Source of the DNA: DRYM01 sp964526225
Lineage (GTDB): Archaea; Thermoproteota; Thermoprotei_A; EX4484-217-1
Reading direction: 5' to 3'
Length of the DNA stretch: 64,000 nt
Assembly: GCA_964526225.1 (NCBI GenBank)
Contig: CAZGLL010000002.1
Coordinates: forward strand, 27,292-91,291
Position numbers and translations under genes: made by a program. This document shows positions 62,366 to 64,000 of this stretch, piece after piece. Positions within the stretch are counted from its first letter, which is position 1. Every line of letters starts with the position of its first letter. The notes under the pieces were generated by a model that ran no database searches, was not told where the DNA came from, and worked only from the letters and a program-made list of their open reading frames with translations.

Positions 62366-63142
62366 TTGAAGTATCCACGCTTCATAACACCCAATTGGAA
62401 ACCCTACGATGTTGTTGAAGTAACCGAGCTTACAAGGAAAATTGTGTGTAGGAAAGTTGGAGGTATTGAAGAGAGAAAGTATACGAGCTTCTATGTTGCA
62501 GGAGTTTATAGGGGAATCGTTACCGGATGTATTGTTGGATGCAATTTAAGATGCTTTTTCTGCTGGTCCCCTATTTCAAGAGATTTCCCCGAATTCTACG
62601 GTAAATACTATAGTCCAGAAGAAGCCGTTAACGAAATGGCTAAGCTTGCAAGGAGAAGCGGTATTAGGAAAGCTAGGCTTTCATGCGGTGAACCAACGAT
62701 TTGCTGGAATCACCTACTAAGGGTTTTGAAGCTTATAGAGGAATCACCATATTTCGACCTGTTCATACTTGAAACTAACGGAATAGTTTTAGGCTTAAAC
62801 CCCCAGTTAATTAGTGAGTTAAAGAAGCTTTCTAAACTATATGTTAGAGTTTCAATTAAAGGAGGTACCCCTGAAGGATTCGAATTTAGAACTGGAGCTC
62901 AAGGTACCGCGTTAAACCTACAGTTTTCCGCAGTAAAAGCCCTTGCAGAAAGCAATATAAGATTCCACGTAGCTGCAATGACCGATCCTAGAATTATGAG
63001 TAGTGGTGAAAGGAAAATGTTAATTGAAAAACTAAGGGATATCGAGCCTAAACTTGCCATCTTACTTGAAGAGGAAAATGTTGACCCCTACGATACAACA
63101 CTGCTTAGATTGGAAGCAGCTAATGTGAAACTTAACTGGTAA
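62366..63142 (+). CDS. Radical SAM protein
   Basis: 258 residues. The [4Fe-4S] motif C-x3-C-x2-C is at Cys59, Cys63 and Cys66 (G-C-N-L-R-C-F-F-C). L-S-C-G-E-P-T follows as the SAM-binding GGE-like region. Similar archaeal proteins are annotated as pyruvate-formate-lyase activating enzyme-like, with unknown substrate. TTG start. It lies 99 bases after copy C. Confidence 0.9.
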   Translation: MKYPRFITPNWKPYDVVEVTELTRKIVCRKVGGIEERKYTSFYVAGVYRGIVTGCIVGCNLRCFFCWSPISRDFPEFYGKYYSPEEAVNEMAKLARRSGIRKARLSCGEPTICWNHLLRVLKLIEESPYFDLFILETNGIVLGLNPQLISELKKLSKLYVRVSIKGGTPEGFEFRTGAQGTALNLQFSAVKALAESNIRFHVAAMTDPRIMSSGERKMLIEKLRDIEPKLAILLEEENVDPYDTTLLRLEAANVKLNW

Positions 63143-63147
63143 ATCGG

Positions 63148-63879
63148 CTATGGTGCTACGTGAACTACCGGAATTATCGATAATGCTGCTGAATGGTTTT
63201 CACTTAACTGCTTAACCCTATTCTTTAAAACGTTCAGCATGTCAATGTAGTATAGGAACGGTTTTCCTTCGGAACATTTTATTCTCCAATACCTTCTGGT
63301 GTCTTCCCTAATTCGCTTAAGCCTTGCTTCTAAAACACTGTTTAACTCTTCCTCTGTGAGAACATGCCGTTTCCTGATTAACTCCATGGCTTCGAGAACC
63401 GATTTCTCATAGAAGTCAAGTACTGTGTAGTCAGCTATTCTCAAATGCAACTTCCACTGCTTAACATCCAATTTTCCACAAACCCTAACAGTTTCAACAG
63501 CAAGATTCTCAACAAACCCTACGAACCTACTTCCTAAAACGAGGAGAGGCGAAATATATGTTGAAGCTAAAACAAGTCCTTCCGAAAGCTCATAAGGTAT
63601 TTCGGCTTCTTCCGAAACAATAGAGGATAGCTTTTCAAGTTCAGGTATTGGGTAAACTATTTTTCTAAAAGGGCTTCCTCCCAAATACTTTCCAACTTCA
63701 CCACCGTATTTTTCAGTTAGTGTTGGCGGTAACCCTAAATTCCTATATTTAAACCTGTTCGCAAGCCACCTAATTGCTTCACTAACGTTTTCCTCATCTA
63801 AATCGAAGAGAACTATTCCTCTAAGATTCTTAACTAAAGCAGCATACCTAGCAAACACCGTTTTTCTCCAATAAAACAC
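63148..63879 (-). CDS. Protein of unknown family
   Basis: 243 residues, mainly helical and soluble, with a conserved-looking P-P-T-L-T-E-K-Y-G-G-E-V-G-K segment and a long C-terminal helix rich in Arg and Glu. No family recognised. It converges on the radical SAM gene with 5 bases between stops and runs in the same direction as the partial gene at the window end. Confidence 0.6.
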   Translation of the reverse strand: MFYWRKTVFARYAALVKNLRGIVLFDLDEENVSEAIRWLANRFKYRNLGLPPTLTEKYGGEVGKYLGGSPFRKIVYPIPELEKLSSIVSEEAEIPYELSEGLVLASTYISPLLVLGSRFVGFVENLAVETVRVCGKLDVKQWKLHLRIADYTVLDFYEKSVLEAMELIRKRHVLTEEELNSVLEARLKRIREDTRRYWRIKCSEGKPFLYYIDMLNVLKNRVKQLSENHSAALSIIPVVHVAP

Positions 63880-63924
63880 TATTCCATAGTGGAAATATAG
63901 TTTCTTCCCAATGGTTTTAGGAAA

Positions 63925-64000
63925 CTATGTAAACCACCATTTCCCACTTTTCAAATCTATTACTATGCCTAAAGCTTCAATGCACTTATCCGACATAATT
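63925..64000 (-). CDS. C-terminal end of another retropepsin-like protein (copy D), cut by the window
   Basis: The minus strand is open from the window edge to a stop at 63925-63927. The last 24 residues include S-D-K-C-I-E-A-L-G, then L-K-S-G-K-W-W-F. Copy B ends S-D-K-C-I-E-E-L-G and L-K-R-G-R-V-W-F. So a fourth copy begins beyond the window. Whether it has Asp or Asn cannot be seen. Confidence 0.65.
   Translation of the reverse strand, partial: IMSDKCIEALGIVIDLKSGKWWFT

Noticed and set aside
1..64000. CRISPR arrays, rRNA or tRNA genes
   Set aside because: No regularly spaced direct repeats and no rRNA- or tRNA-like sequence were found by eye; a short or intron-split tRNA could still be missed.

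Overview
The window is a gene-dense, AT-rich stretch of archaeal chromosome. Translation signals are archaeal: GGTG/GGAGG ribosome-binding sites, many TTG and GTG starts, and TATA boxes 25-35 nt upstream of starts. The gene set also fits: a proteasome alpha-type protein, archaeal asparaginyl-tRNA synthetase, single-chain ADP-forming acyl-CoA synthetase, a KaiC-like ATPase, MoxR/DUF58, minimal SufBC, and three HEPN/nucleotidyltransferase pairs. A thermophilic member of the Thermoproteota (Crenarchaeota and relatives) is the best guess; I cannot place it lower. I found no rRNA, tRNA or CRISPR array.

Layout. 0-3.4 kb: membrane and helical unknowns, including a convergent paralogous pair, a decayed stretch and a surface beta-propeller protein. 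3.4-15 kb: housekeeping and salvage genes: S9 peptidase, a fusion of a ribbon-helix-helix DNA-binding domain to a proteasome alpha-type subunit, uridine phosphorylase, nitroreductase, MBL hydrolase, a frameshifted methyltransferase, TrmO, AsnRS, and a PfkB kinase coupled to BtpA. 15-23 kb: MNT/HEPN pair, KaiC-like ATPase, and a nucleoside-type ABC importer split by a second HEPN/MNT pair. 23-30.5 kb: antiporter, GH1 glycosidase, small membrane proteins, a dead TnpB element with well-formed end structures, phosphoribosyltransferase, and an F420-type oxidoreductase. 30.6-38.2 kb: a GC-rich RNA candidate, lipoate ligase, and divergent MoxR-DUF58 / DUF4129-DUF4350 operons. 38-49 kb: SIMPL protein, SufBC, YbjQ, threonine-synthase-like enzyme, a TnpB right-end remnant, DUF2148, PEBP, YhfC, and GDPD with a separate membrane partner. 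49-55.4 kb: a divergent V4R pair and the ADP-forming acyl-CoA synthetase/DRTGG operon. 55.4-64 kb: an accessory region with a coiled-coil PD-(D/E)XK protein, a HEPN/MNT pair, an MFS transporter, a radical SAM protein and four small retropepsin-fold genes.

The two most unusual items are the RHH-proteasome fusion (5200-5937) and the retropepsin-like cluster (57.2-64 kb). In that cluster two members carry Asn in place of the catalytic Asp at the same residue, and three members follow a tiny basic or RHH partner gene. Nucleoside import (permeases and ATPase), uridine phosphorylase, the PfkB kinase and a phosphoribosyltransferase together suggest nucleoside scavenging. Several starts were reassigned from ribosome-binding site or TATA spacing, and two genes appear to start with CTG.
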